Shown piece by piece: positions 7,928 through 16,915 of a stretch of DNA of 56,521 nt. Positions within the stretch are counted from its first letter, which is position 1; each line of letters opens with the position of its first letter. The position numbers were made by a program, and so were the translations under genes. The notes below the pieces were generated by a model. That model saw only the letters and a program-made list of their open reading frames with translations. It ran no database searches and was not told where the DNA came from. The DNA comes from Bacillota bacterium (GTDB lineage: Bacteria; Bacillota; Clostridia; Oscillospirales; Oscillospiraceae): positions 1-56,521 of the forward strand of contig JAQXVF010000028.1 in the NCBI GenBank assembly GCA_029224785.1. Direction: 5' to 3'.

Positions 7928-9559
7928 TCAGTCATCCATCATTTCCTGGAGGGTCTTTTTGTTCTCCTTTTTCAGAACATAGACAACAAACATGCCGATC
8001 ATTATCAGACCCAGCAGCAAAATCGGGAATCCGGCAATGGTTTTGATCATCTTGATCCCTTCAATGTTGCCCGTCAGGGTCAGCACCAGGGCGGCCACGC
8101 CCATCAGGATGCCCCACATCAGCTTCAGTGCTGCAGGAGCCTCCTCCACGTCCTCGTTGCGGTTGATGGTCATCAGAGAGACGGTGGAGGTCATGGAGTC
8201 AGCCATGGTCACAAAGGACAGCACGATCAGAGCCAGAACAATGGGCTTGAGGATGCTCGCCAGAGGAATGACCTCGATCACCTTCAGCATCATGGCCTCG
8301 TTGCCGAACTTGAGCATATAATCGTACAGCGTCGCACAGCCCTGCAGGTCCACCCTGCCGGCGTAAGCCGCAAAGTTGAACTGGATGTCCAGCGTCAGGC
8401 CGCCGAACACGGCAAACCACAGCACGCCGAACATGGCAGGCACGAACCAGTTCATCAGAACAAACTCACGGATGGTTCTGCCCTTCGCCAGCTTAATGCA
8501 GAACAGGCCGACGATGGGAGCAAAGGCAAAGTAATCCACAAAAGCGAACTGATCCCACCACTGGGGCCACAGGCCGCTGGACTCATACCAGACGCTGCCG
8601 GCTGCGGTGCCCGCATCCGTAAAGGGAGAAACGGCGGTGATGGATTCCACAAACGTGGAGACAAAGCTGCCGAAGGACTCGGTGAACAGGTTGCAGATCC
8701 ACTGTGCCGGGCCGCACACGAAGGCCAGCACCATCAGAATGATGAACATCCATGCATTCTTGTCGCTGAGCCACTTGATGCCCTTTTTCATTCCGGAAAT
8801 GCTGGAGATGTTGTACACCACAACGATGAACAGGCAGATCAGGGAGTAGGTCAGGTTGTTCAGAGGCATGCCGAACAGGGTGCTCAGGCCGCTGCCGATC
8901 TGCAGGAGGCCGTAGCCCAGGGATCCGGCCACGCCGCCGGTGATGGCAAACACGGTCAGGGTATCCACAACGCCTCTGACCCATTTCTTTTCCGCTCTCT
9001 GTCCCAGCAGCGGGGAAAATGCGGAGCTGACACAGTAGGGCTTTCTCAGGTTAAAGTAGGCAAATGCGATGACCACGCCGAAGATGGCATAGGTGGCATA
9101 GGGGGCAAAGGACCACTGCATATAGCTCTTGCTCAGTGCCCAGATGACGGCGGTACTGGAGCCGGGGGTAATGCCGAGGGACGCTTGAGGCTCCATGGCA
9201 AACTTCAGCGGCTCCACTGCACCCCAGAACACGATGCCGGTGCCGATGCCGGAGCAGAGGGAAATGGCAAACCAGTTCCACATGCTGAATTCCGGCTTCG
9301 CATCCTTGCCTCCCAGCTTCACCTTGCCGATGGGATGGAAGAACACAAAAATCATAAAGATCACACTGATCAGTGTTCCCAGACTGATAAACCAGCTTCC
9401 GTTGACCATCAGGCTCTGGAATACGGTGTTCAGCATCCCGATAAATGCCTTGCCGTCCACCAGACCGATGATGATCAGCGTCGCAAAAATGAGCACCGGG
9501 AACAGAATAACGGCCGGTCTCAGGCCCCTCTTTCGGGCTTCCTTCATGGAAATGTTCAT
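7928..9559 (-). CDS. BCCT-family transporter, probable choline or betaine importer
   Basis: A 543-residue membrane protein with the ~12 helices of the betaine/carnitine/choline transporter family. The substrate-site tryptophan region is recognisable as GLWPQWWDQFAFVDYFAF. The glycine-rich segment SLCSGIGTGIVFWGAVEP matches the family's TM3 signature. The start overlaps the stop of the upstream cytidylyltransferase gene as ATGA. An ATG 9 bases earlier is too close to the GGGAG to be used. Position as last gene of a LicC/LicA-type operon suggests choline import feeding phosphocholine synthesis, replacing the LicB permease of classical lic loci. The exact substrate cannot be read from sequence. 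Confidence 0.85.
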   Translation of the reverse strand: MNISMKEARKRGLRPAVILFPVLIFATLIIIGLVDGKAFIGMLNTVFQSLMVNGSWFISLGTLISVIFMIFVFFHPIGKVKLGGKDAKPEFSMWNWFAISLCSGIGTGIVFWGAVEPLKFAMEPQASLGITPGSSTAVIWALSKSYMQWSFAPYATYAIFGVVIAFAYFNLRKPYCVSSAFSPLLGQRAEKKWVRGVVDTLTVFAITGGVAGSLGYGLLQIGSGLSTLFGMPLNNLTYSLICLFIVVVYNISSISGMKKGIKWLSDKNAWMFIILMVLAFVCGPAQWICNLFTESFGSFVSTFVESITAVSPFTDAGTAAGSVWYESSGLWPQWWDQFAFVDYFAFAPIVGLFCIKLAKGRTIREFVLMNWFVPAMFGVLWFAVFGGLTLDIQFNFAAYAGRVDLQGCATLYDYMLKFGNEAMMLKVIEVIPLASILKPIVLALIVLSFVTMADSMTSTVSLMTINRNEDVEEAPAALKLMWGILMGVAALVLTLTGNIEGIKMIKTIAGFPILLLGLIMIGMFVVYVLKKENKKTLQEMMDD

Positions 9560-10281
9560 AACATACATTCTCCCTTCAAGTAATCCGACAATCTCTTCAG
9601 GTCATCCTGATCGTCAACTTCATAAAACTCCCTGTCATCCTCCAGGATCTTTGCGTGGACCGCAAACTCCTTCAGATGGGGCAGCAGTACATTGTCCCAG
9701 TACATTTTCCTGGTTTTATCGTCCTGCCAGTCCACTTCCTCCAGCCTTGCACGGATGTAGTCCAGATCCTCCTTCTTCCAGAAGGACACACCGGAATAGG
9801 AATTTCCGTCGTGGCCGTGGAGATCCACATCCAGAAGCCGCATATTCCCGTCCAGACGCACGGTCCACTCCTCTTTTTCAAAGTGCTGGGCGGGACGGAA
9901 CAGATAGAAGCTGTAGTCCGCCCGGTACTTCTGATAGAGATTGGTCATCAGGTAGTTGTCTGCGGTCACGATGTAGCTGTCGCAGAGGAACTGATCCCGG
10001 GCGCAGTACATGGAGTAGACCGTGTTGAACTCCGCATAGCGGTCGTTGATGACAAATTCGATATCGATCTGACCTTGGTACTTTTCCTTCAGATAGAAGA
10101 ATTTCTCCTTGAGATAACCCACGATCAGCACAATCCGGTCGATTCCGGCTTCCATCATGTACTCGATGTTCGTCTCCAGAATCGGCTTGCCGTTGATCTG
10201 CAGAAGAGGCTTCGGTGTCTCCTTCGTCAGCTCCCTCAGGCGGGATCCCAGGCCCGCCGCCATTACGATTACCTGCTTCAT
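9556..10281 (-). CDS. LicC-like CTP:phosphocholine cytidylyltransferase
   Basis: A 241-residue single-domain nucleotidyltransferase with an intact NTP-binding signature AAGLGSRLRELTKETPKPLL at residues ~7-26, IVLIVGYLKEKF and a metal-binding IVTADNYLM. The length and the short insert pattern match LicC-type enzymes, which make CDP-choline from CTP and phosphocholine. Related sugar-phosphate nucleotidyltransferases are the main alternative. The start ATG overlaps the stop of the kinase fusion gene (GTATGA), and its own stop overlaps the BCCT start. The chosen start lies just before the first beta strand; a longer frame upstream runs inside the previous gene. Confidence 0.8.
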   Translation of the reverse strand: MKQVIVMAAGLGSRLRELTKETPKPLLQINGKPILETNIEYMMEAGIDRIVLIVGYLKEKFFYLKEKYQGQIDIEFVINDRYAEFNTVYSMYCARDQFLCDSYIVTADNYLMTNLYQKYRADYSFYLFRPAQHFEKEEWTVRLDGNMRLLDVDLHGHDGNSYSGVSFWKKEDLDYIRARLEEVDWQDDKTRKMYWDNVLLPHLKEFAVHAKILEDDREFYEVDDQDDLKRLSDYLKGECML

Positions 10282-12920
10282 ACGCGCTCCTTTTCCAGAA
10301 GATCGAGGACTGCTTTTCCCCGCATCAGACGCTTTTTCCAGCTCATTTCGTTGTACTCCACCATGGAATTTTCCTGGCACTTGATCAGGTGCCAGTAGAT
10401 CCAAAGATAGTCCGTGACGAATTTATAGAGCAGGTATTTTTCCCTGCGGAACGGAATCCCTGACACCCGAAAATAGCAGTCCAGGAATCGTTTTTCCTCT
10501 TCCTCGCTCAGATTGTTTGTCAGGGCAAAGTTTGCCAGTTCAAAATAGAGATCCGCCATGCCGGAATACTCCCAATCGATGAGGAAAATCCTGTTCCCCT
10601 TTTTCAGGAAGTTGTTCAGCTTGGGGTCGATGTGGCAGGTCACCAGCTCTTTCGGGTACTCCCGGAACAAGTAATCCATCCATTCGTCCATCCGCTTTTC
10701 CTCCCGCCGGAGCGGCTTCGGTGCGTTTCCTCCCAACTCCCGGAAATGCTCCCGGTACATCTTCTGCATTTTCGGAATGTCAAACTCATTGCGGAAGGTC
10801 TTTCCGGAGGTGTGCACCTGATGCAGCGTCCGGCAGATCCGCTCCAGGGATGCATCGTGATACACATCTTCCATGGAGCATGCCACGCTGTTCTCAATGA
10901 AATCCATAATCAGGATGCCGGTCTCCGGATCCGCGCAGGTCACATAGGGCATGATGCCCAGCGTGTTTGCCACGGCGATGTTGGCCATCTCGTCTGCCCG
11001 ATTGATGTACTCGTTGGTACCCTTTCCGGGAACACGGAGGGCATATTTTTTACCGGATTCCGTACAAAGCGCGTAAGTCAGGTTTGTCACGCCGCCGGAC
11101 AGCGGCTCCAGAGAGGCAATTCTCTGACCGAGCTTCTCTTCCACATAGGCCGCCTGCCCGTCGGTCAGATACTGGCTGCGGCGGCCTGACAGCAGCTCCT
11201 CCGCTTTCCGGACAAAGCGCCGGGTCAGGCACCAGTTGCGATACAGGTTGTTGGAGAATTCATTCTCGGAATTGGAATAGTAGATCCCCAGCAGGAACGC
11301 ATGGAAACCGTACACGGCCCGGCAGGCATACAGGTGCCGCCGTACCTCCGGGGTAGGTTCCAGAAATTCTGCGATCACTGCGTCCTGCAGCTCGTCCTCC
11401 CCGGAAAGCACGCAGGCCAGCGCCGCAATGTCGTAACCGATGTCGTTGACACCGGAGAATCGCCAATCCACCAATGCGTATTCCGAACCGCAGAGCCGGA
11501 TTTTCTCCCGGGTAATATGGTTGTGGCTGAACCGCTTGTCCCAGTTGTCCTTCCCGATCAGCGTCAGAAGCCCGTCAATCTTCTCTTTCAGGTCCCCAAA
11601 ACAGGACGCCCGCATGGTCTGGTTGTCATCAAACCGGTCATAGAGGGCTTGAATCTGCTCACGGAAGTCAAAGCTGCCGGCCGGAGAGGCTGTATTCTCC
11701 TGCAGATTCTTCAGAAGGGAAACACACCGCTGCCCATCCAGAGACGGGATCTCCCGGGTGTTTTCCGTGATCCGGTAACCTCTTCGATCCTCAAACAGAA
11801 AGCTGTCGTCCACGCCCCACTCTCTGGCGATCCTGCTGTGGGTCCGCTCCGCATCGAAGTCGAACAGCGCCGCAGACTCCCTGCCGGGATACCGGAATAC
11901 AAAATCATCATTCCGGACCTTGAAACGAAACCAGATATCCGTCTGATCCTCTTTCATGGGCCGGATGTGGGTGATCTCACTTTTGGTAGAATGGAAAATC
12001 CCGCAGATCAGGTCATAGATCTCCGGATTGATGTTGTTGATGAACTGATCGTCAAAGCCCTGAAGCTCCCCCAGCTCGTCAAATTCATAGATCACGCCAT
12101 CCGGGTATTTCTTTGCGTACAGCGGCATTTCCCTCAAATGGGGGTAGAAAATCTCCTCCCAGAAAAGCTTCCTGGTCTCATACCGGTCGAATTCCTGATC
12201 CATCCATTTCCTGTACTGCTCCGCATACGCCCGGGTCATATAGCTGTGCCCCAGCATGACCCAGCCGGCATTGCCGCCCTTATACACCCCCACGATCCGA
12301 TCGCCGGCATCCAGCTTCAGAAAGGTCTCCTTGGATTTGGACGCGCTGTGTACCGCAGCATAGAAGGAGTCGTATTCATAGGGGGAAAACACGTTTTCCG
12401 TAAAATATTCATCGTTGGGAATGATGTAGGAGTTCCCCAGCAGCTTCTGCGCACACCGCAGGGAGGCGTTGTTGTTTCTGGAGGCATAATTGGGGTTGGC
12501 GATCAAATGAACGCCGAACTTTTCTTCCAGATAGAAAAACTGGTCCATCCGGAAGCCCACCACCACATAGATGTGGGGGATCCCGGCCTCCTGCAATTGC
12601 CGGATCAGGCGCTCAATGAGCACCTCCCCCTTGACCACATACAGGCCCTTGGGAATGCTGCGGGCGATGGCGTTGGTACCGGAGGTCATGCCCGCCGCCA
12701 GAATAACGGCGTTTTCCACACGAAACTGCTCCAGCACCTGCCTGCCGGCAGGAAGCAGCCGATAGTGGTCGTCAATATAGGCTTCCTTCAGAAAGGATTG
12801 TATGATCTTGTTGACGGTGCCGAGAGAGCATCCGGTGGTTTCCGCCAGATCTCTCTGGGTGCCGGAACCCACTGTGCCCGCCAGGGTCTTCAGCACCTGA
12901 AACTCCTTTTGTGAAAGCAT
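10278..12920 (-). CDS. HTH-nucleotidyltransferase-kinase-kinase fusion (LicA/LicC-like)
   Basis: An 880-residue protein with four parts: a winged HTH at 1-66 (RDLAETTGCSLGTVNKIIQS); an NTP-transferase fold at ~68-300; a first choline-kinase-like domain at ~320-600; and a second at ~610-880. The last domain keeps the kinase signature CHIDPKLNN (762-770) and the metal Asp in FLIDWEYSG (782), so it should be the active choline/ethanolamine kinase. The first kinase domain has SHNHITREK where the catalytic Asp of HxD is expected, and the nucleotidyltransferase loop reads AAGMTSGTNAIARSIPKGLY without the usual GxR. Both therefore look degenerate or altered. It heads the operon, coupled to the LicC-like gene. 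The HTH suggests it may sense a ligand and regulate its own promoter; that is inference. Confidence 0.8.
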   Translation of the reverse strand: MLSQKEFQVLKTLAGTVGSGTQRDLAETTGCSLGTVNKIIQSFLKEAYIDDHYRLLPAGRQVLEQFRVENAVILAAGMTSGTNAIARSIPKGLYVVKGEVLIERLIRQLQEAGIPHIYVVVGFRMDQFFYLEEKFGVHLIANPNYASRNNNASLRCAQKLLGNSYIIPNDEYFTENVFSPYEYDSFYAAVHSASKSKETFLKLDAGDRIVGVYKGGNAGWVMLGHSYMTRAYAEQYRKWMDQEFDRYETRKLFWEEIFYPHLREMPLYAKKYPDGVIYEFDELGELQGFDDQFINNINPEIYDLICGIFHSTKSEITHIRPMKEDQTDIWFRFKVRNDDFVFRYPGRESAALFDFDAERTHSRIAREWGVDDSFLFEDRRGYRITENTREIPSLDGQRCVSLLKNLQENTASPAGSFDFREQIQALYDRFDDNQTMRASCFGDLKEKIDGLLTLIGKDNWDKRFSHNHITREKIRLCGSEYALVDWRFSGVNDIGYDIAALACVLSGEDELQDAVIAEFLEPTPEVRRHLYACRAVYGFHAFLLGIYYSNSENEFSNNLYRNWCLTRRFVRKAEELLSGRRSQYLTDGQAAYVEEKLGQRIASLEPLSGGVTNLTYALCTESGKKYALRVPGKGTNEYINRADEMANIAVANTLGIMPYVTCADPETGILIMDFIENSVACSMEDVYHDASLERICRTLHQVHTSGKTFRNEFDIPKMQKMYREHFRELGGNAPKPLRREEKRMDEWMDYLFREYPKELVTCHIDPKLNNFLKKGNRIFLIDWEYSGMADLYFELANFALTNNLSEEEEKRFLDCYFRVSGIPFRREKYLLYKFVTDYLWIYWHLIKCQENSMVEYNEMSWKKRLMRGKAVLDLLEKERV

Positions 12921-12935
12921 TGTGTCACCTCTTAT

Positions 12936-12972
12936 TGTTCATTTTTGCATCTGTAACCCTCTAAAATGAACA
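12936..12972 (-). promoter_or_regulatory. Inverted repeat upstream of the kinase fusion gene (possible operator)
   Basis: TGTTCATTTT (12936-12945) and AAAATGAACA (12963-12972) form perfect 10-bp arms, spaced 27 bp start to start, 16 bp before the operon's first ATG. This size suits a dimeric HTH protein, and the downstream gene itself begins with an HTH. I see no clear -10/-35 pair here. Confidence 0.45.
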
Positions 12973-12980
12973 TATATCTC

Positions 12981-13004
12981 AAAAGAAAGCACCGGAATCG
13001 GTGC
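12981..13004 (-). terminator. Terminator of the polysaccharide operon
   Basis: Stem GCACCG / CGGTGC (12989-12994, 12999-13004), loop of 4, followed on the minus strand by TTTCTTTT. The stem is short, so termination may be partial and the choline operon downstream may receive readthrough. Confidence 0.6.
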
Positions 13005-13088
13005 ATTCTTTTCATGAATCAGAATAACAGTGGTATTGTACCACCGCCGGAACCTTCTGTCAACCCGATTTTGAACATTTCCTCCGAA

Positions 13089-14192
13089 TTACTGGCTTTT
13101 CCACTTTCTTCCGACCCGGTTGAGGGGATTGTCACCGAAGGGATTGCCGAAGTCAATGTTCCGATCCTCGTATTTGGAGTAGTCGTAGAGGTATTCCGGC
13201 AGTTCCTTTTCAATGTAGGCAATCTGCCCGGCAAACTGGGGGTATCTCCTGTAGAGCTGGGTATTGTTGACGGACATCTCCGGCTTAAAGTATTTTTTCG
13301 GATTGGTATGCTCCGTCAGACCGCAGAACCGCATGATCCGCTCCGCCGTCTTTTCGTATTCATAGATCATGTCCTCAAAACGGATGTTCATGACCTGCTC
13401 GGAATCCACCCGGTAGGGCTGGTTTTTTCTCTGGCGCCTGTACAGATCCACAAAGGCCTCCACATCCCGGATGGGCATGAAGCGGTAGCCCAGAGGATAG
13501 CTGACCACGTTGCAGTGGACAAAGTAATCCCGGGGGTCCCGGTCCACGATGATGGCCTTGGGGTTCTCGAAGAAGCCAAAGGCGGCCTGGGGATTGTTGC
13601 CGGCGAAGGGCTGGTCCAGAACCACATTTTTCTCCGGGTCCCTGCCCATGCTCTCCAGGATCCGGCCGGTGAGTTTTTTCGCCTCTGCGTCAAAATTCTC
13701 CGGATTGATGGCGTAGCAGATCTCCTGCAGGGGATAACTGCACAGATCGCAGCCTTTTTTCCGCTCCCTCTGATAGTGTTTTCTGTCCAGCCTGGTTTTT
13801 CGGAAAAGCCGGACCGCAAAATGCCTGACCGGGTCCACGGTGGGGTCCGCACCGGTGCCCACCCACTTGCCCTGGATGATGCTGTCCAGGAACTCGCCGG
13901 CGAACTTTTCAAACTGACCGTTGGTCACATTTCGGTATTCCCTGCCCGCATATCCCCGGGACAGCTTGCGGAATCTCTGGATCGCTGCCAGGCCGGACTC
14001 ATACTTCATGTTGCCGGTGGTCAGATGATACTTCAGGTCCTGCAGGCCGTCCGTCTGGTAGGAGAGCTTGAATTCAAATCTGTCCAGCGTCTGGTTCTCG
14101 TCAAATTCCTTCAAAAAATCCGAGATCACGCTGCTGCCGGTTGCAATAAAGCCGCAGGCCCCAATTGTATATGCCAAAAACGGCACCCCCAT
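13089..14192 (-). CDS. Sulfotransferase-like protein
   Basis: A 367-residue cytoplasmic protein that I read as a member of the PAPS-dependent sulfotransferase superfamily. Its first strand and loop, TIGACGFIATGSSVISDFL, fits the 5'-phosphosulfate-binding P-loop-like element. AIIVDRDPRDYFVHCN near the middle fits the 3'-phosphate-binding RDPRD signature. It is last in a polysaccharide operon, which suggests a glycan acceptor. The ATG at 14192 has a poor ribosome site; a TTG at 14177 preceded by GGGGGTG is a possible alternative. Neither PAPS synthesis genes nor a second sulfotransferase is in the window. Another nucleotide-dependent transferase is possible. Confidence 0.6.
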   Translation of the reverse strand: MGVPFLAYTIGACGFIATGSSVISDFLKEFDENQTLDRFEFKLSYQTDGLQDLKYHLTTGNMKYESGLAAIQRFRKLSRGYAGREYRNVTNGQFEKFAGEFLDSIIQGKWVGTGADPTVDPVRHFAVRLFRKTRLDRKHYQRERKKGCDLCSYPLQEICYAINPENFDAEAKKLTGRILESMGRDPEKNVVLDQPFAGNNPQAAFGFFENPKAIIVDRDPRDYFVHCNVVSYPLGYRFMPIRDVEAFVDLYRRQRKNQPYRVDSEQVMNIRFEDMIYEYEKTAERIMRFCGLTEHTNPKKYFKPEMSVNNTQLYRRYPQFAGQIAYIEKELPEYLYDYSKYEDRNIDFGNPFGDNPLNRVGRKWKSQ

Positions 14193-14207
14193 TCTCTGTT
14201 TTTTCCA

Positions 14208-15653
14208 TTACTTTTTCCGGATCTTCTTCACGTTTTTCAGCGCATCCATCACAAACTCACTTCTGAAAAGAACATGGATCAGGAAATAGGCGATCACGCT
14301 GACCACAATGCAGACCATCACCCGGAGGCTGCTTCCCATGGGGATCATCCGGAACGCGGTGCAGATCCCCCAGACCGCCCCACAGCCGAACAGCACCGAG
14401 CTGACGGTTCTCGGGGAGAAGTGTATCTTCACCAGGCCGCGGCCCTTTACCAGGTAGATGCCCAAAAGGGTGATCTCCGCAATCAGCGTGGTCAGAGCCG
14501 CACCGTTATAGCTCATGGTAGGGATCAGAACGAAATTCAGGGCAATATTCAGCACCGCGCTGACTACGGAAGCAAAGAGGCAGACCTTTTCCTGCTTGAA
14601 GGGGATGAACACGGTCCAACTGTAAAAAGAGCCCACCACCGCGAAAATCAGCGATGCGCTCAGGATCATCAGCGCATTGGCGCCGGGCAGGTATTCGCTG
14701 CCGCCTACGATCCGGATGATGTCCTTCGACAGGGACAGAAGGCCGACGCAGGCCGGGAAGATGATGATGCACAGTGCCGTAAGGATCGTGTTGGAAAGCT
14801 TGTTGTAGCCCTCCCGGTCATTTTTGCCCAGGAACTGGGAGAATCTGGGGATGGAAACCGCAATGATGGCATTCATCATCTGCTTGACCACCGTGTAGAT
14901 CTTGGAGGACAAGCCGTAGATCCCCACCGCCTCCTCGCTTTGCAGCAGGCCGAGAATGGTGGTTCCGGAGTTTACATAAACGGTCGTTGCCACGGAATTG
15001 AAAAACAGCACGAACACCGGAGGCAGATGCTTTTTCCATTCCACGTTCCGGACCACCCGCAGATGGACATACTTCCGGATATACAGCACATTGAACAGAT
15101 TTCCGCCGGAGGTGGCAAACACGGTGATCGCCGCATATTTCATGTAGTCCTCCGGCGTCTTGACGAACAGGAACATGAGAATCAGTCCCACCGTATGCAT
15201 CAGGATGTAGCGGATCGTCAGGTAGAAATAGTCCTCATACAGGGAGTTAACCCAGTCCGCACCCACCAGTGTAAGGACAATGCTCAGGCTCTGCACCATG
15301 ATCAGCGCCTGATAGCTCTGCATTTTGGCAGAGAAAATCAGCAGCAGTGCCAGCAGAAAATAGGACAGCACCGAAAACGTAACATTGATCGTAAAGATCT
15401 GGCTGGCAAAGGTGCCCACCGCTTTTTTGTCGTCCCGGATCCGTGCACCCTCACGGATGGCGTAATTGGAGATCCCCAGGCTGGCCAGCAGGATAAAATA
15501 GCTGACGATGGAGCTGCCGAAGGTGACCTTACCGTAGTTGGTCTTCTGCAGCACCCGGGAAACATAGGGAACCGTGATCAGCGGGAACAGCACTGCACAC
15601 AACTGCTTGGTCATATTCAGCACGGCATTGATGGTAAGTGACTTCTTTTTCAT
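14208..15653 (-). CDS. Wzx-type polysaccharide flippase
   Basis: A 481-residue integral membrane protein with 12-14 hydrophobic helices and the MOP-superfamily profile (N-terminal AVLFPLITVPYVSRVL; YGKVTFGSSIVSYF). Wzx proteins move undecaprenyl-linked repeat units across the membrane. A frame starting 7 residues earlier would use TTG; ATG at 15653 with AGGAG 6 bases upstream is preferred. It lies between the Wzy-like gene and the sulfotransferase-like gene in the same direction, as expected for a Wzx/Wzy-dependent assembly operon. Confidence 0.88.
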   Translation of the reverse strand: MKKKSLTINAVLNMTKQLCAVLFPLITVPYVSRVLQKTNYGKVTFGSSIVSYFILLASLGISNYAIREGARIRDDKKAVGTFASQIFTINVTFSVLSYFLLALLLIFSAKMQSYQALIMVQSLSIVLTLVGADWVNSLYEDYFYLTIRYILMHTVGLILMFLFVKTPEDYMKYAAITVFATSGGNLFNVLYIRKYVHLRVVRNVEWKKHLPPVFVLFFNSVATTVYVNSGTTILGLLQSEEAVGIYGLSSKIYTVVKQMMNAIIAVSIPRFSQFLGKNDREGYNKLSNTILTALCIIIFPACVGLLSLSKDIIRIVGGSEYLPGANALMILSASLIFAVVGSFYSWTVFIPFKQEKVCLFASVVSAVLNIALNFVLIPTMSYNGAALTTLIAEITLLGIYLVKGRGLVKIHFSPRTVSSVLFGCGAVWGICTAFRMIPMGSSLRVMVCIVVSVIAYFLIHVLFRSEFVMDALKNVKKIRKK

Positions 15654-15708
15654 AATGCTCTCCTGGGTTTTCAAGGGTAAAATACGATATCCGCTTTTCC
15701 GTGCGGAA

Positions 15709-16905
15709 TTACTGCTTTCTGGAATAGGTCAGATAGAAGCAGCAGAACAATGCAAAATAGCAGCCGGAAGTGGCCATGAAAATCACGTGTCCGGTGCAGA
15801 AGGAGAAGAACAGGGCCACCAGCAGACCGAACAGTCTGACGGAAACACCGTCCCGCCTCAGGTTTCCGGAGCTTTTGACTGCCAGGATCACCCAGAAGAA
15901 CACCACCGCAATGGCGCCCAGGATGCCCAGATAGAAGAAAGCATCCACCAGATCCATCTCCACGGAATAGCCGGTGTGGAATCCGTTGCCGAAAAGAGTC
16001 TTGAACACGGGGAACCGGCTGTCAATCAGCTCCGTGTACGCCTTTTCCGCCTTCACATTCCGGGCGCTCAGAATCGTTGTCAGCAGCGAACTGCCATACT
16101 TCTTGTCCAGTGCGTTGAATCGGACGATGATGTTTCCGATGGCCTTGGCCAGCTTTTTCCAAAGCACCGCCGTTCCCAGCGCCGCAGCCGCCGTCACCAT
16201 GATCTTATACCGGAGCTTTTCCTTCCACAATATGTGCAGGATCCAGACTCCCATTCCCGCCAGGCAGCCAAAGACACAGGACTTGGTGTTGATCAGCACC
16301 CCGCACAGAAGCATCAAAAGAAGCTGAATGACGGAAAGGATCTCCATTTTCAGGGATACCTTGTACAAAACCGTGTAGAACAGGACGATGATGGCAAAGC
16401 TGATCTCGTTCTGGGAGTAGAAAAATGCCTTGTATCCGATGCCGCCGGCGTAGACGCCATACCCCACCCCCAGCACATAGGGGATCAGAAATGCCGCCGC
16501 AAAGACCCAGGCAGTGGTGTCCAGTATTTGAAAGATCGTGTCTCCGGAGATCAGCCCGCAGGAAACCGACCGCATCAGAAGCGCAAACAGGACGATGTTG
16601 AAGATCACCTTTACCATGGCGCCGGTCTGCACCTGGGAGACTTCCCCGATCCGGTGATTTACCCCGTAGGAAAACAGGATATACAGCACAGCGAGCAGGA
16701 CGCAACCCAGTCCCTTCCGCTTCAGCGCTCCGTGAACCGCCAGGTAAGTGAACAGGAACAGGGCGATCATCGCCTTATACAGGATGCCGACGGAGCCGAA
16801 CCCGCTGCGCACCATCACACCGTTGACGGAGTCAACGATGGGCAAAAGGGCAAACAGCAGCACCACAATATCACAGTATCTGGTTCTCGGACGCCTGATT
16901 TTCAT
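15709..16905 (-). CDS. Wzy-like O-antigen/polysaccharide polymerase
   Basis: A 398-residue protein with about ten membrane segments and a large hydrophilic loop in its second half (around RFNALDKKYGSSLLTTILSA and the FGNGFHTGY segment), the layout of O-antigen polymerase/ligase proteins. Wzy families share little sequence, so the call rests on topology and on its place between a flippase and glycosyltransferases. It would join repeat units on the outer face of the membrane. The start ATG overlaps no other gene; the stop is 55 bp before the flippase start. Confidence 0.7.
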   Translation of the reverse strand: MKIRRPRTRYCDIVVLLFALLPIVDSVNGVMVRSGFGSVGILYKAMIALFLFTYLAVHGALKRKGLGCVLLAVLYILFSYGVNHRIGEVSQVQTGAMVKVIFNIVLFALLMRSVSCGLISGDTIFQILDTTAWVFAAAFLIPYVLGVGYGVYAGGIGYKAFFYSQNEISFAIIVLFYTVLYKVSLKMEILSVIQLLLMLLCGVLINTKSCVFGCLAGMGVWILHILWKEKLRYKIMVTAAAALGTAVLWKKLAKAIGNIIVRFNALDKKYGSSLLTTILSARNVKAEKAYTELIDSRFPVFKTLFGNGFHTGYSVEMDLVDAFFYLGILGAIAVVFFWVILAVKSSGNLRRDGVSVRLFGLLVALFFSFCTGHVIFMATSGCYFALFCCFYLTYSRKQ

Positions 16906-16915
16906 GTTTCCGCAC

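Noticed and set aside
7901-9583. Long plus-strand frame opposite the BCCT transporter gene
   Set aside because: It is rich in His, Gln and Asp, lacks any domain and mirrors the minus-strand transporter, which has clear membrane helices and a coupled start.
12966-15641. 891-codon plus-strand frame opposite the sulfotransferase and flippase genes
   Set aside because: It spans two unrelated minus-strand genes and has the composition of an antisense shadow, with no domain or ribosome site.
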